From positions 1 through 6,751 of the forward strand of contig JAJYVM010000216.1 of assembly GCA_021792015.1 (NCBI GenBank): a DNA stretch of 6,751 nt, in the 5' to 3' direction. Made by a program: the position numbers and the translations under genes. The first letter of the stretch is position 1. Each line of letters opens with the position of its first letter. Below the pieces are notes generated by a model. It worked only from the letters and a program-made list of their open reading frames with translations. It was not told the DNA's origin and ran no database searches. Shown here piece by piece: positions 1-5,888 of this stretch. Source of the DNA: Bacillota bacterium (lineage in GTDB: Bacteria; Bacillota; Sulfobacillia; RBS10-35; JAJYVM01).

Positions 1-34
1 GGACATCGCCGGCGGCGAGTGCGTCAGCGGACAT
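1..34 (-). CDS. Start of a probable PemK/MazF-like toxin (partial)
   Basis: Only the first 11 codons lie in the window, reading MSADALAAGDV. The ATG at 34-32 overlaps the last 11 bases of the upstream antitoxin-like gene, the tight coupling usual for toxin-antitoxin pairs. Many PemK/MazF-family endoribonucleases begin with a short leader followed by a Gly-Asp-Val/Ile motif, and the GDV here fits, but 11 residues cannot establish the family. The same frame is also open upstream to 232, so this could be the tail of a longer reading frame rather than a new gene. The gene continues beyond base 1. The call rests mostly on context. Confidence 0.35.
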   Translation of the reverse strand, partial: MSADALAAGDV

Positions 35-232
35 CGCGGCCGCCTTCCACCACGAAACCCTGGCCAGCGATCCAGCGCACGGGCCGGCCGGCGGCCCCCC
101 GGGGCCCCAGTGGTAGGGCGGCAACTCGCCACCGATGTCGGCATCGAGCCAGGCGCGGTCCTCGGCCGTGCGGCCGGCGCCGAGCGGGTCCTGGTCCCCT
201 TCCTCGGGTGGGGCGGTGCCCCCTGCCTTCAC
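24..232 (-). pseudogene. Small antitoxin-like gene, apparently frameshifted
   Basis: I do not recognise a named family with certainty. From a GTG at 232-230 one frame reads an acidic N-terminus, then AEDRAWLDADIGGELPPYHW and GPGG. It then loses sense, while a neighbouring frame continues with GRPVRWIAGQGFVVEGG and stops at 26-24. Joined, this makes a protein of about 70 residues resembling, from memory, small antitoxins with a Pro-Tyr-x-Trp-Gly-Pro...Pro-Val-Arg-(Tyr/Trp) core. The switch falls at the run of six C's at 95-100 (G's on the coding strand); one extra base there would restore one frame. It could be a real mutation or an assembly error. No clear ribosome binding site precedes the GTG. 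It lies 35 bases downstream of the carotenoid operon and could be read through from it. The overlapping downstream ATG supports a toxin-antitoxin reading. Confidence 0.45.
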
Positions 233-267
233 GGCCGCGGCCGCGCTGCGTGCGGGCCGACCCGGGG

Positions 268-2724
268 TCAGCGGCGGAGGCCAGCGGGCACGCGGCGCCG
301 CGCGCGGTGCAGGGAGGCGCCACCCTGCGGGTGGGCCAGGGATCCCGCCAGGACGAGCGCGCGCTCGACGGCGGCCGCGTGAGCGCGCCGGCTGAGCACG
401 TCGCAGCCGTTGCGTTCGATGGCACGCAGGATATGCCGGTAGAGGGCCGCGGCCGCCGCGACGGCCCGCCGGGCGGACCCCGGGAGGCACTCGATCCCGG
501 GTCGCGCCCGCTCGTAGGCGGCGTCGGCGCACGCGATGTACTCGCGGACCAGTTCGACGAGGGCCGGCGGCGGGACCGAGCCCCGCAGCGCCTCGGGCTG
601 CAGGCCATGCCGCCGCAAGGCCGCCAGAGGCAGGTAGACGCGGCCGGCCCTGGCATCCTCGCCGACGTCCCGCAGGATGTTGGTCAACTGCATGGCGATG
701 CCCAGTTCGTCGGCGGCGCGTCGCGCCGGTTCGCCCCCGCGGGCGCCGAAGACCTCGGCCATCGCCAGGCCCACCGTCCCCGCCACCAGGTGGCAGTAAC
801 GCAGCAGGTCCTCGTCCGTCTCCACGGCGCGGCCCTGCAGGTCCCAGGCCGCCCCGTCGAGGAGCTCGGCCAGGGGGGCGATGGCCGCGTCGTGCCGGCG
901 CAGCGTCTGGACCAGTGCCGGGCCGATGGCGGTACCGGAGGCCGGTGGCGTACCCGGTTCCTCTCCGGCGGCAAGACGACGAAGCCAGGCGCGCCAGAGC
1001 TGCAACTGCTCCTCCGGGTCCCAGGGTGCCCCCGGTTCGTCCGCCAAGTCGTCGACCGTGCGGCAGTATGCGTAGATGGCCCAGGTCTCCAGGCGGGCAC
1101 GCCGGGGCAGCAGTCGGCTGGCGAGATAGAAACTGCGGGCGTGTCGGCGGCAGATGGCCCGGCAGCGCAGGAAGGCATCGCGCAGCGTGTCCCCGCCCAC
1201 GCCCTCCGCGGACGCGGGCGCCGGGGCAGGCGCCCGCCGAGGTCCCGCGGGCACCGCCGGCCCGATCAGCGCGGCGACGATGCGCGCGGAGAGCAGCACG
1301 CCGGGGATGCCCGCGCCGGGGTGCGTGCCCGCTCCGACCAGGTAGAGGCCATGGGCGCCGGGTACCCGGTTGGGTGGCCGAAAGTATGCGGATTGGCGCA
1401 GCAGCGGCTGCAGTGAAAAGGCGTTGCCGCGCCACGCCCCAAGCTGCCGCTCGAAGTCGAGGGGGGTGAACTCCTCGGAGAAGTCGATGTGGGCCCCCAG
1501 TTCCGCGCAGCCCAACTGCCGCCCAAGGAAGTCCAGAACGCGCGCCCGCAACCCGACGGCGGCATCCGGCCATTCCGGCCCGTCGCGGTGGCCGAGGCAG
1601 GGCACGGGGACCAGGGCATAGAGGGCGTCCCTGCCCGCCGGGGCCACCCCAGGGTCGGTGGCGGAGGCGCGTTCCAGATAGACGGCCAACGAGCGCGGCA
1701 GCCGCCCGGCGAAGATCGAGCGCACCGTCTCCCGGTAGTCGCTCGGCATGAAGATCGTATGGTGCGGTAGCTGGTCCAGGCGCCGGGACACCCCCAGGCG
1801 CAGCAGGTAACAGGACATCGATGGCTGCGCGGGCAGCGCGGCCCAGGATGCCTTCTGCCAGGGCCGGGCCTCGGGGCAGAGGCGGGTGAGCGTGGCCACC
1901 GCGTCGGCGTTGCTCACCACGGCGTCGGCCGCCACCTCCGCGCCGCCGGCCAGCCGCAGGCCCTGGACACGGCCGCCCCGGACCAGCACACGCTCCACCG
2001 GTGCCCCGGTCTGCAGTTCCCCTCCCAGCGCCCGCAGGGCATCGACCAGGGCCCCCACCACCGCGCCCATGCCCCCGAGCGCGTAGTGCACCCCGCCTGC
2101 GCGTTCCAGGTGGGGGATCAGGGCATACACCGCCGGACTGGCGAACGGGTCGCCACCGATGAAGAGCGGATGGAAGGAGAAGGCCATGCGCAGGCGTTCG
2201 TCGCGGAAGCAGCTCGCCGCCAAGCCGTACACCGAGCGCAGGGCCCCCATCGCCGCCATGGCCGGGATCAGCGCCGCGAAGTCCCGTGCGCGCAGGAACG
2301 GCCGCGCGCCCAGCCGGTCGAAGGCCTGGGCGTGCAGCGCCGCCGTCTGGTCGAAGAACCGGGCCAAACCGCGCGATTCCCCCGGCGCCAGTTCGTCGAT
2401 GGCCGCAGCCAGCCGGCCCCGGTCGCGGTGCACCGCCAGCACCGAACCGTCGGCGAAGCGGATCTCATAGAACGGATCGATCTCCCGCAGCTCGATGGCG
2501 TCCTGCAGCCGGCGCCCGGCCAGGGCAAGCAGATCCGCGAGTTCGTTCGGGGCCGTGATGATCGACGGGCCGCCGTCGAAGCGGTAGCCGCCGCCGATGA
2601 CCGGTGCCGCGCGCCCGCCCGCCTGAAACCGGGCCTCGTAGACCGCGACTCGGTGGCCCAGGGCGGCCAGGCGAATGCCCGCCGCCAACCCGCCGAATCC
2701 ACTGCCGATCACCGCGACGCGCAT
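268..2724 (-). CDS. crtI-crtB: Bifunctional phytoene desaturase-phytoene synthase fusion (CrtI-CrtB)
   Basis: An 818-residue protein with two complete enzymes in one frame. Residues 1-487 are a CrtI-type FAD-dependent desaturase: the dinucleotide-binding motif GSGFGG is at 7-12 with the ribose-binding Glu at 30, and the C-terminal signature GAGTHPGAGIPGVLLSA is at 464-480. A Pro/Ala-rich linker at about 488-511 leads to a CrtB squalene/phytoene synthase domain (about 512-818). Its first Asp-rich motif is DDLAD at 558-562 and its second is NILRDVGED at 682-690, both intact. CrtB joins two GGPP into phytoene; CrtI desaturates phytoene, here presumably in four steps to lycopene, the substrate of the elongase in this operon. 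The ATG at 2724 is chosen because GGGAGG lies 8 bases upstream and the Rossmann fold starts at once. An in-frame ATG at 2772 would overlap crtE and add 16 residues. It is the last carotenoid gene of the operon, 31 bases after crtE. Confidence 0.95.
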   Translation of the reverse strand: MRVAVIGSGFGGLAAGIRLAALGHRVAVYEARFQAGGRAAPVIGGGYRFDGGPSIITAPNELADLLALAGRRLQDAIELREIDPFYEIRFADGSVLAVHRDRGRLAAAIDELAPGESRGLARFFDQTAALHAQAFDRLGARPFLRARDFAALIPAMAAMGALRSVYGLAASCFRDERLRMAFSFHPLFIGGDPFASPAVYALIPHLERAGGVHYALGGMGAVVGALVDALRALGGELQTGAPVERVLVRGGRVQGLRLAGGAEVAADAVVSNADAVATLTRLCPEARPWQKASWAALPAQPSMSCYLLRLGVSRRLDQLPHHTIFMPSDYRETVRSIFAGRLPRSLAVYLERASATDPGVAPAGRDALYALVPVPCLGHRDGPEWPDAAVGLRARVLDFLGRQLGCAELGAHIDFSEEFTPLDFERQLGAWRGNAFSLQPLLRQSAYFRPPNRVPGAHGLYLVGAGTHPGAGIPGVLLSARIVAALIGPAVPAGPRRAPAPAPASAEGVGGDTLRDAFLRCRAICRRHARSFYLASRLLPRRARLETWAIYAYCRTVDDLADEPGAPWDPEEQLQLWRAWLRRLAAGEEPGTPPASGTAIGPALVQTLRRHDAAIAPLAELLDGAAWDLQGRAVETDEDLLRYCHLVAGTVGLAMAEVFGARGGEPARRAADELGIAMQLTNILRDVGEDARAGRVYLPLAALRRHGLQPEALRGSVPPPALVELVREYIACADAAYERARPGIECLPGSARRAVAAAAALYRHILRAIERNGCDVLSRRAHAAAVERALVLAGSLAHPQGGASLHRARRRVPAGLRR

Positions 2725-2732
2725 CGCGGTTG

Positions 2733-2738
2733 CCTCCC
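2733..2738 (-). promoter_or_regulatory. Ribosome binding site of the crtI-crtB fusion
   Basis: GGGAGG on the minus strand, 8 bases before the ATG at 2724-2722. It decides between this start and the upstream in-frame ATG at 2772, and lies in the 31-base gap after the crtE stop codon. Confidence 0.8.
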
Positions 2739-2755
2739 GTCGTGGGGCGAGCTGA

Positions 2756-3856
2756 TCAGTGATCGCGTGCAAGGACCCAGAGGGCCAGCCCGTCCAGATC
2801 GCCGGCGAGTTGCCGGCTCAGCGGCAGCGCGCCGACGGCGGCGCGGCTGCGGGTCACCAACTTCCTGGCCAGATCCAGGGTGGCGGCCGGGGCCCCGGTC
2901 GCGGTGATGACGGCGGCGGCCTCGGCCCAAGCACCCGAGCGCAGCAGCCGGGACAGCCTCCGCCGGCCCTCTGGGTCCAAACGGTGCAGGGCGGTGGCCA
3001 GGACGTGGGTCGGCTTGCCCTCGCGGAGATCGCCCAGCGCTGCCTTGCCGGTGCGCGCGGGATCGCCCTGGAGGTCCAGCAGGTCGTCGGTGAGTTGGAA
3101 GGCGATGCCCAGTGGCAAGGCGTACGCCCGCAGGGCCGGCTGCCATTGCTCCACCGGGCCGGCGAGGGCCGCGCCCAGCTGGAATGGGCGCCAGGCCGTG
3201 TACAGGCCGGTCTTCAGGGCCGCCGCACGCGCCGCGGCGGCAGGCGTCAGGGCACCGCCGGCGCGCCGGGCTGCCGGCGCAGAGAGCCGCAGGTCCTCCG
3301 CCTGTCCGCAGACGGCCTCCAGACGCAGCAGGCCGAAGGTACGGCGCGCCTCCGCCTGCCGCGGCCCGGCGGCGGCACCCTCTTCGAAAGCGAGATCGGC
3401 CAGGACGAAGGCGAGGTCGGCCAACAGCAACCGGCGCCCAAGCACCCGCCGGCCGCGGGGACCCGGCACGGCCACCGGCCAGCGCACCCCGCGCCGCCGA
3501 TGGGCGCCGTCCATCACGTCGTCCTGGATGAGGGCGAAGGCGTGCACCAACTCGGTGGCCATGGCGGCGGGGAGCCATGCCGCTTCACGCCCCCCCACGC
3601 AGCCGCTCAGTTGCTGCCCGGCCCGGAAGCCGAGGGCCACCAGCGCCGGGCGCAGGCGCTTGCCCCCCGCCAGCAACAGGCGCAGCAGTCCGTCGGCCAG
3701 CGGTGCGGCCGCAGGCCCCAGGCGCGAGCGGTGGGCGGCAGAGCGGACGAAACCGGTCAGGTGCGGGTCAAAGCGCGCGGCGAAGCCGGCCAGCGCGCTG
3801 GGCAGGACAACCGCGGGCGAGGCCGGCGGCATATCCAGGACGCTCAGGGGAATCAC
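2756..3856 (-). CDS. crtE: Geranylgeranyl diphosphate synthase
   Basis: A trans-isoprenyl diphosphate synthase of up to 366 residues, making GGPP (C20) from IPP and shorter allylic diphosphates for phytoene synthesis. Visible motifs (numbered from the GTG at 3856) are GGKRLRP at 64-70, the first Asp-rich motif DDVMD at 112-116 followed by RRRG, KTGLYT at 215-220, and the second Asp-rich motif DDLLD at 257-261. The first motif is DDxxD without the two-residue insertion of type II bacterial enzymes such as the Pantoea CrtE, so this is a type I-like enzyme as in archaea and many actinobacteria. Phe107, five residues before the first Asp, with a small Ala at the next position, fits a C20 product by known chain-length rules. 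The start is uncertain: the GTG at 3856 overlaps the ribosome binding site, so CTG at 3847 or ATG at 3832 may be used. It lies between lbtBC (23 bases) and the crtI-crtB fusion (31 bases). Confidence 0.93.
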   Translation of the reverse strand: MIPLSVLDMPPASPAVVLPSALAGFAARFDPHLTGFVRSAAHRSRLGPAAAPLADGLLRLLLAGGKRLRPALVALGFRAGQQLSGCVGGREAAWLPAAMATELVHAFALIQDDVMDGAHRRRGVRWPVAVPGPRGRRVLGRRLLLADLAFVLADLAFEEGAAAGPRQAEARRTFGLLRLEAVCGQAEDLRLSAPAARRAGGALTPAAAARAAALKTGLYTAWRPFQLGAALAGPVEQWQPALRAYALPLGIAFQLTDDLLDLQGDPARTGKAALGDLREGKPTHVLATALHRLDPEGRRRLSRLLRSGAWAEAAAVITATGAPAATLDLARKLVTRSRAAVGALPLSRQLAGDLDGLALWVLARDH

Positions 3857-3860
3857 CTCC
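3851..3860 (-). promoter_or_regulatory. Very strong Shine-Dalgarno sequence before crtE
   Basis: GGAGGTGATT on the minus strand matches almost the whole anti-Shine-Dalgarno tail of 16S rRNA. The GTG at 3856-3854 lies inside it and cannot easily serve as its own start. Counting 8 bases from GGAGG reaches an in-frame CTG at 3847-3845; the first in-frame ATG at 3832-3830 is farther than usual. The site sits in the short gap after the lbtBC stop codon. Confidence 0.7.
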
Positions 3861-3879
3861 GGCAGCTGTTGCTGGGCGT

Positions 3880-5109
3880 TCAGCGGCCGAACACGCCGCC
3901 GAAGGGGTGGTAGACGAAGAGGAACCCGAAGGTGTAAACAAAACCCACCGCCAGGTTGATCCAGAGGAAGCGGGCGAAGCCCCCGTGACCGTCACCGCCC
4001 CCCCGCCCGGGCGGGAAGGCCAAGAAGGACCCGACGTTGAGCGGATAGGCCAGCAGCAGGCCCGCGGCGACCCAGTGCCAGGGACCGTGGCCGCCGGCCG
4101 CCACCAAAGCGAAGGCCAGCAGGTAGAGCCCGAGGGCGTAGATCGCCGTCGCTCGGCCGCCGATGGCCGTCGCCACGCTGCGGTCGGCCGCTTGGCGATC
4201 GAAGTCCACGTCCTGGATGGCGCCGAAGGCTTGCGAGGCCATCCCCCACAGGGTGAAGGCCACAATGTCCGCCCAGGGCCAGTGGGCGGGGGACAGCCCC
4301 TCGACGGCCAAGGCACAGATCAGCGGGAGCACGAAGTGCGAGGCGGAAACGATCCCGTCGAGGAAGGGCACGGTCTTCCAACGCGCCGGTGGGTGGCTGT
4401 AGGCGAGGGCGAGCGCGACCAGCGCCAGCAGGACCAGGTTCGCCCCGGCCGGGGCCAGGGCGATCCAGAGCGCCCAGAAGGGCAGGTTGGTGGCCAGCAC
4501 GGCCGTCCACAGCGGCCGGTGCAGGGCGGGAGGCAGCAGGCCGCCCTCGACCGAGTTCTTGCGCGGGTTGCGCACGTCGGAGGCGTAGTCGCAGACGTCG
4601 TTGACGCCGTATAGCAGAAGGTTATACGGCAGGGTGAAGTAGACGAGGCCGGCGACGGCGGACAGGTCCAGGTGCCAGCCCGCGACCAACAGCCCCGCCG
4701 CATACACGAAGAAGGTGTTCGGCCAGGAGATGGGCCGGCTGCTGCGCAGCAGCGCGGCGGCCACCCCCTGCGCGGGTCGGGCCTGGGGCGCCGTGGCGCG
4801 TTGACCGAGCCACTCCCAGAAGACGACCGCGAACGTGGCCATCGCCACGCCGAAGCCGACGTCCTCCAGGGGCATGAAGGGCAGCGTCACCCCGAGGGTC
4901 GAGGAGCGGCGAAAGAGGACCACCGGCAGGCGGAAGATGGCATTGTCGAAGACGGCCGTGGCCAGCACCGCCAGCCCGAGGAAGAGCCAGAAGGCGCCCC
5001 GGCGGTGCAACCGGGTGCCAAACCAGTGGTTGGCGCCAAAGGCGAGCAGGAGTCCCACCAACGTGATCAGTGTGTACCTGGGCACGCCGGGCCCCCCCGC
5101 CGGGTCCAT
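3880..5109 (-). CDS. lbtBC: Lycopene cyclase subunit fused to lycopene elongase (LbtBC type)
   Basis: A 409-residue membrane protein with two parts. Residues about 11-102 are a lycopene cyclase domain of the CrtYc/CrtYd kind, with hydrophobic helices, FDNAIF at 54-59 and the conserved Pro-(Leu/Ile)-Glu-(Glu/Asp) motif as PLED at 80-83. After a Gln/Ala/Pro-rich linker, residues about 123-409 form a UbiA-type prenyltransferase of the lycopene elongase group: SRPISWPNT at 124-132, first Asp-rich motif NDVCDYASD at 170-178, YSHPP at 237-241 and second motif DVDFDRQAAD at 300-309. The elongase half should add C5 units from DMAPP to both ends of lycopene; the cyclase half needs a partner subunit, presumably the divergent lbtA-type gene at 5496. 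The same fusion order is known from the Dietzia C50 pathway. No Shine-Dalgarno precedes the ATG, which lies only 12 bases from the -10 box; a GTG at 5085 after a G-run is an alternative start. First gene of the operon. Confidence 0.93.
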   Translation of the reverse strand: MDPAGGPGVPRYTLITLVGLLLAFGANHWFGTRLHRRGAFWLFLGLAVLATAVFDNAIFRLPVVLFRRSSTLGVTLPFMPLEDVGFGVAMATFAVVFWEWLGQRATAPQARPAQGVAAALLRSSRPISWPNTFFVYAAGLLVAGWHLDLSAVAGLVYFTLPYNLLLYGVNDVCDYASDVRNPRKNSVEGGLLPPALHRPLWTAVLATNLPFWALWIALAPAGANLVLLALVALALAYSHPPARWKTVPFLDGIVSASHFVLPLICALAVEGLSPAHWPWADIVAFTLWGMASQAFGAIQDVDFDRQAADRSVATAIGGRATAIYALGLYLLAFALVAAGGHGPWHWVAAGLLLAYPLNVGSFLAFPPGRGGGDGHGGFARFLWINLAVGFVYTFGFLFVYHPFGGVFGR

Positions 5110-5121
5110 CGCGCAAGGTTT

Positions 5122-5152
5122 ATTATACTTACTGATCAGTATAGTTTGTCAA
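5122..5152 (-). promoter_or_regulatory. Promoter of the lbtBC-crtE-crtI/crtB operon, 19-bp spacer
   Basis: On the minus strand a consensus -35 box TTGACA (5152-5147) and consensus -10 box TATAAT (5127-5122) are separated by 19 bases. This AT-rich patch stands out in a very GC-rich region. Transcription should begin around 5114, leaving only about 5 bases before the ATG of lbtBC, so the messenger would be nearly leaderless. That fits the absence of a Shine-Dalgarno there. The overlong spacer with a centred palindrome is the classic layout of promoters activated by MerR-family regulators, a family that includes the light- and B12-responsive CarH/LitR regulators of carotenoid genes. No regulator gene is visible in the window. 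Confidence 0.75.
5130..5141. promoter_or_regulatory. Palindromic operator candidate in the promoter spacer
   Basis: TACTGATCAGTA is a perfect 12-bp palindrome lying between the -10 and -35 boxes of the operon promoter. Its centre is within 2 bp of the spacer centre. The symmetry extends outward by ACT/AGT if one base is allowed to bulge. The position suggests either a MerR-type activator site or a TetR-type repressor site; the 19-bp spacer favours MerR. Confidence 0.6.
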
Positions 5153-5183
5153 CACGGGGATGTGCCGGAGCGGGCCCAGTGCG

Positions 5184-5195
5184 GGTTGGGCAGGC
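5184..5195. repeat. Direct repeat copy 1
   Basis: GGTTGGGCAGGC, repeated exactly at 5370-5381, 186 bp away. Similarity resumes after an 8-base insertion in this copy (GCGACCCGGCA here against ACGACCGGCA in copy 2). This suggests a degenerate duplication rather than chance alone. Confidence 0.45.
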
Positions 5196-5369
5196 GCCCG
5201 GGTGCGACCCGGCAGGGCCGGCTGCGGCCCGGAACAGCCCCCCGATGGAGATGTCTTTGGGCTTGACCCGAGAGGCGCACTGCGACCCCTTGCCGGCGGT
5301 CCGTGGTCTTCGGGGCCCCGCAGCGGACCCTCCGTCCCCGGCAGGGGCGGCACGGGTGGCAGTTGTCAC

Positions 5370-5381
5370 GGTTGGGCAGGC
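5370..5381. repeat. Direct repeat copy 2
   Basis: Second exact copy of GGTTGGGCAGGC, followed directly by ACGACCGGCA, which resembles the sequence that follows copy 1 after a short insertion. Confidence 0.45.
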
Positions 5382-5439
5382 ACGACCGGCACCGCCCGAC
5401 GCCGCGGCCACCGAAGGACGCCAACCGCGATGCGGCGGC

Positions 5440-5468
5440 TTGGCCCGAACGATGCCCGGTGATAGACT
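5440..5468 (+). promoter_or_regulatory. Predicted promoter of the lbtA-type gene
   Basis: TTGGCC at 5440-5445, a 17-bp spacer, and TAGACT at 5463-5468. A TG one base before the -10 box (5460-5461) makes an extended -10 element. The predicted start near 5475 would leave a leader of about 20 bases holding the G-rich ribosome binding site. The -35 match is moderate. Confidence 0.5.
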
Positions 5469-5478
5469 CGCGGAAAGC

Positions 5479-5487
5479 GGGAGGGGG
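5479..5487 (+). promoter_or_regulatory. Ribosome binding site deciding the GTG start of lbtA
   Basis: GGGAGGGGG lies 8 bases before the GTG at 5496-5498. It supports this start, which places the first hydrophobic helix right at the N-terminus as expected for the family. Confidence 0.65.
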
Positions 5488-5495
5488 CGTTCCCG

Positions 5496-5843
5496 GTGGC
5501 CCACGTCACCTACCTGGTCCTCCTGCTCATCCTGCTCTTTCCCGCCATGGCCGCAGACCGATGGTTCGGCCTCGGCGTGCTGGCCGAGTCGAGGCGCCTT
5601 GGCGGTACGATCCTGCTCATGTTGGCCATCTTCCTCACGTGGGATGCGGTCGGGCGCGCGGCGGGCATCTGGTGGCCCGACCCCGCGCACACCCTAGGTC
5701 CCGGCTTGGTCGGGGGTCTGGTGCCGTTGGAGGAACTGCTCTTTGTCGGGGGCACGACCTACGCGCTGCTGGTCCTCTGGCGGGTGGCGGCGCTGGCGCA
5801 GTCCCGCCGGGGCGCGCGGCGGGCCGGGGCCCACCCGCGCTAG
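5496..5843 (+). CDS. lbtA: Lycopene cyclase subunit (LbtA / CrtYc-like)
   Basis: A 115-residue integral membrane protein, the usual size for one half of the heterodimeric lycopene cyclases of Gram-positive bacteria. Three hydrophobic segments are visible (about 5-20, 36-52 and 70-98). Family marks include DRWFG at 21-25, TWD at 48-50, GIWWPDP at 57-63 and the conserved PLEELLF at 77-83, whose Glu pair is implicated in acid catalysis of ring closure. The C-terminus after about 100 is short, basic and probably cytoplasmic. It should pair with the cyclase half of the lbtBC product to close rings on the elongated C50 intermediate. Unlike known C50 clusters, where both subunits sit together in one operon, this gene is divergent and separated by 386 bases. 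It starts with GTG. Ring type cannot be predicted. The assignment to the cyclase-subunit family is firm; which partner role it plays is inferred from the fused LbtBC. Confidence 0.88.
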   Translation: MAHVTYLVLLLILLFPAMAADRWFGLGVLAESRRLGGTILLMLAIFLTWDAVGRAAGIWWPDPAHTLGPGLVGGLVPLEELLFVGGTTYALLVLWRVAALAQSRRGARRAGAHPR

Positions 5844-5888
5844 CGCGAGTTGGAGCGCGAGCGTGGCCCCTGCGGCCGAGGGGCGGGT

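Larger units (their letters stand above)
5153..5439. other. GC-rich intergenic stretch between the divergent carotenoid units
   Basis: About 290 bases with no convincing gene. Reading frames cross it on both strands, but none has a good ribosome binding site, recognisable motifs or a sensible composition. A 12-bp direct repeat is present (5184-5195 and 5370-5381), as is a near-palindrome GTGGCAGTTGTCAC at about 5356-5369. I see no riboswitch consensus. It may be a long upstream region of the plus-strand cyclase gene, or decayed sequence. Confidence 0.5.

Noticed and set aside
19..1416. Long plus-strand frame of 465 codons opposite the CrtB region
   Set aside because: It is antisense to the clearly coding CrtI-CrtB fusion, is Arg/Pro/Gly-rich, and shows no motifs; it is a GC-rich shadow frame.
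2086..2907. Plus-strand frame opposite the start of CrtI and the crtE/crtI junction
   Set aside because: It is antisense to two firmly identified genes and low in sequence complexity, with no recognisable domain.
2759..3913. Plus-strand frame of 384 codons opposite crtE
   Set aside because: Gly/Gln/Arg-rich antisense shadow of the GGPP synthase, whose motifs are intact on the other strand.
3577..4614. Plus-strand frame opposite crtE and lbtBC
   Set aside because: Antisense shadow; composition is mostly Gly, Arg, Gln and Glu with no family signature.
5153..5439. Possible B12 riboswitch upstream of a carotenoid gene
   Set aside because: I looked for a B12-box-like or other riboswitch consensus on both strands and found none.
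5136..5690. Minus-strand frame of 184 codons across the intergenic region and lbtA
   Set aside because: A short stretch (VKPKDISIGGLF) looked protein-like, but the rest is low complexity and antisense to lbtA, and no ribosome binding site was found.
4672..5697. Plus-strand frame running from lbtBC through the intergenic region into lbtA
   Set aside because: It crosses two divergent genes and the AT-rich promoter and overlaps lbtA in another frame; no motif supports it.
5836..5847. Perfect palindrome CGCGCTAGCGCG at the lbtA stop codon
   Set aside because: It has no loop and no T-run, and such palindromes are expected in very GC-rich DNA; not a credible terminator.
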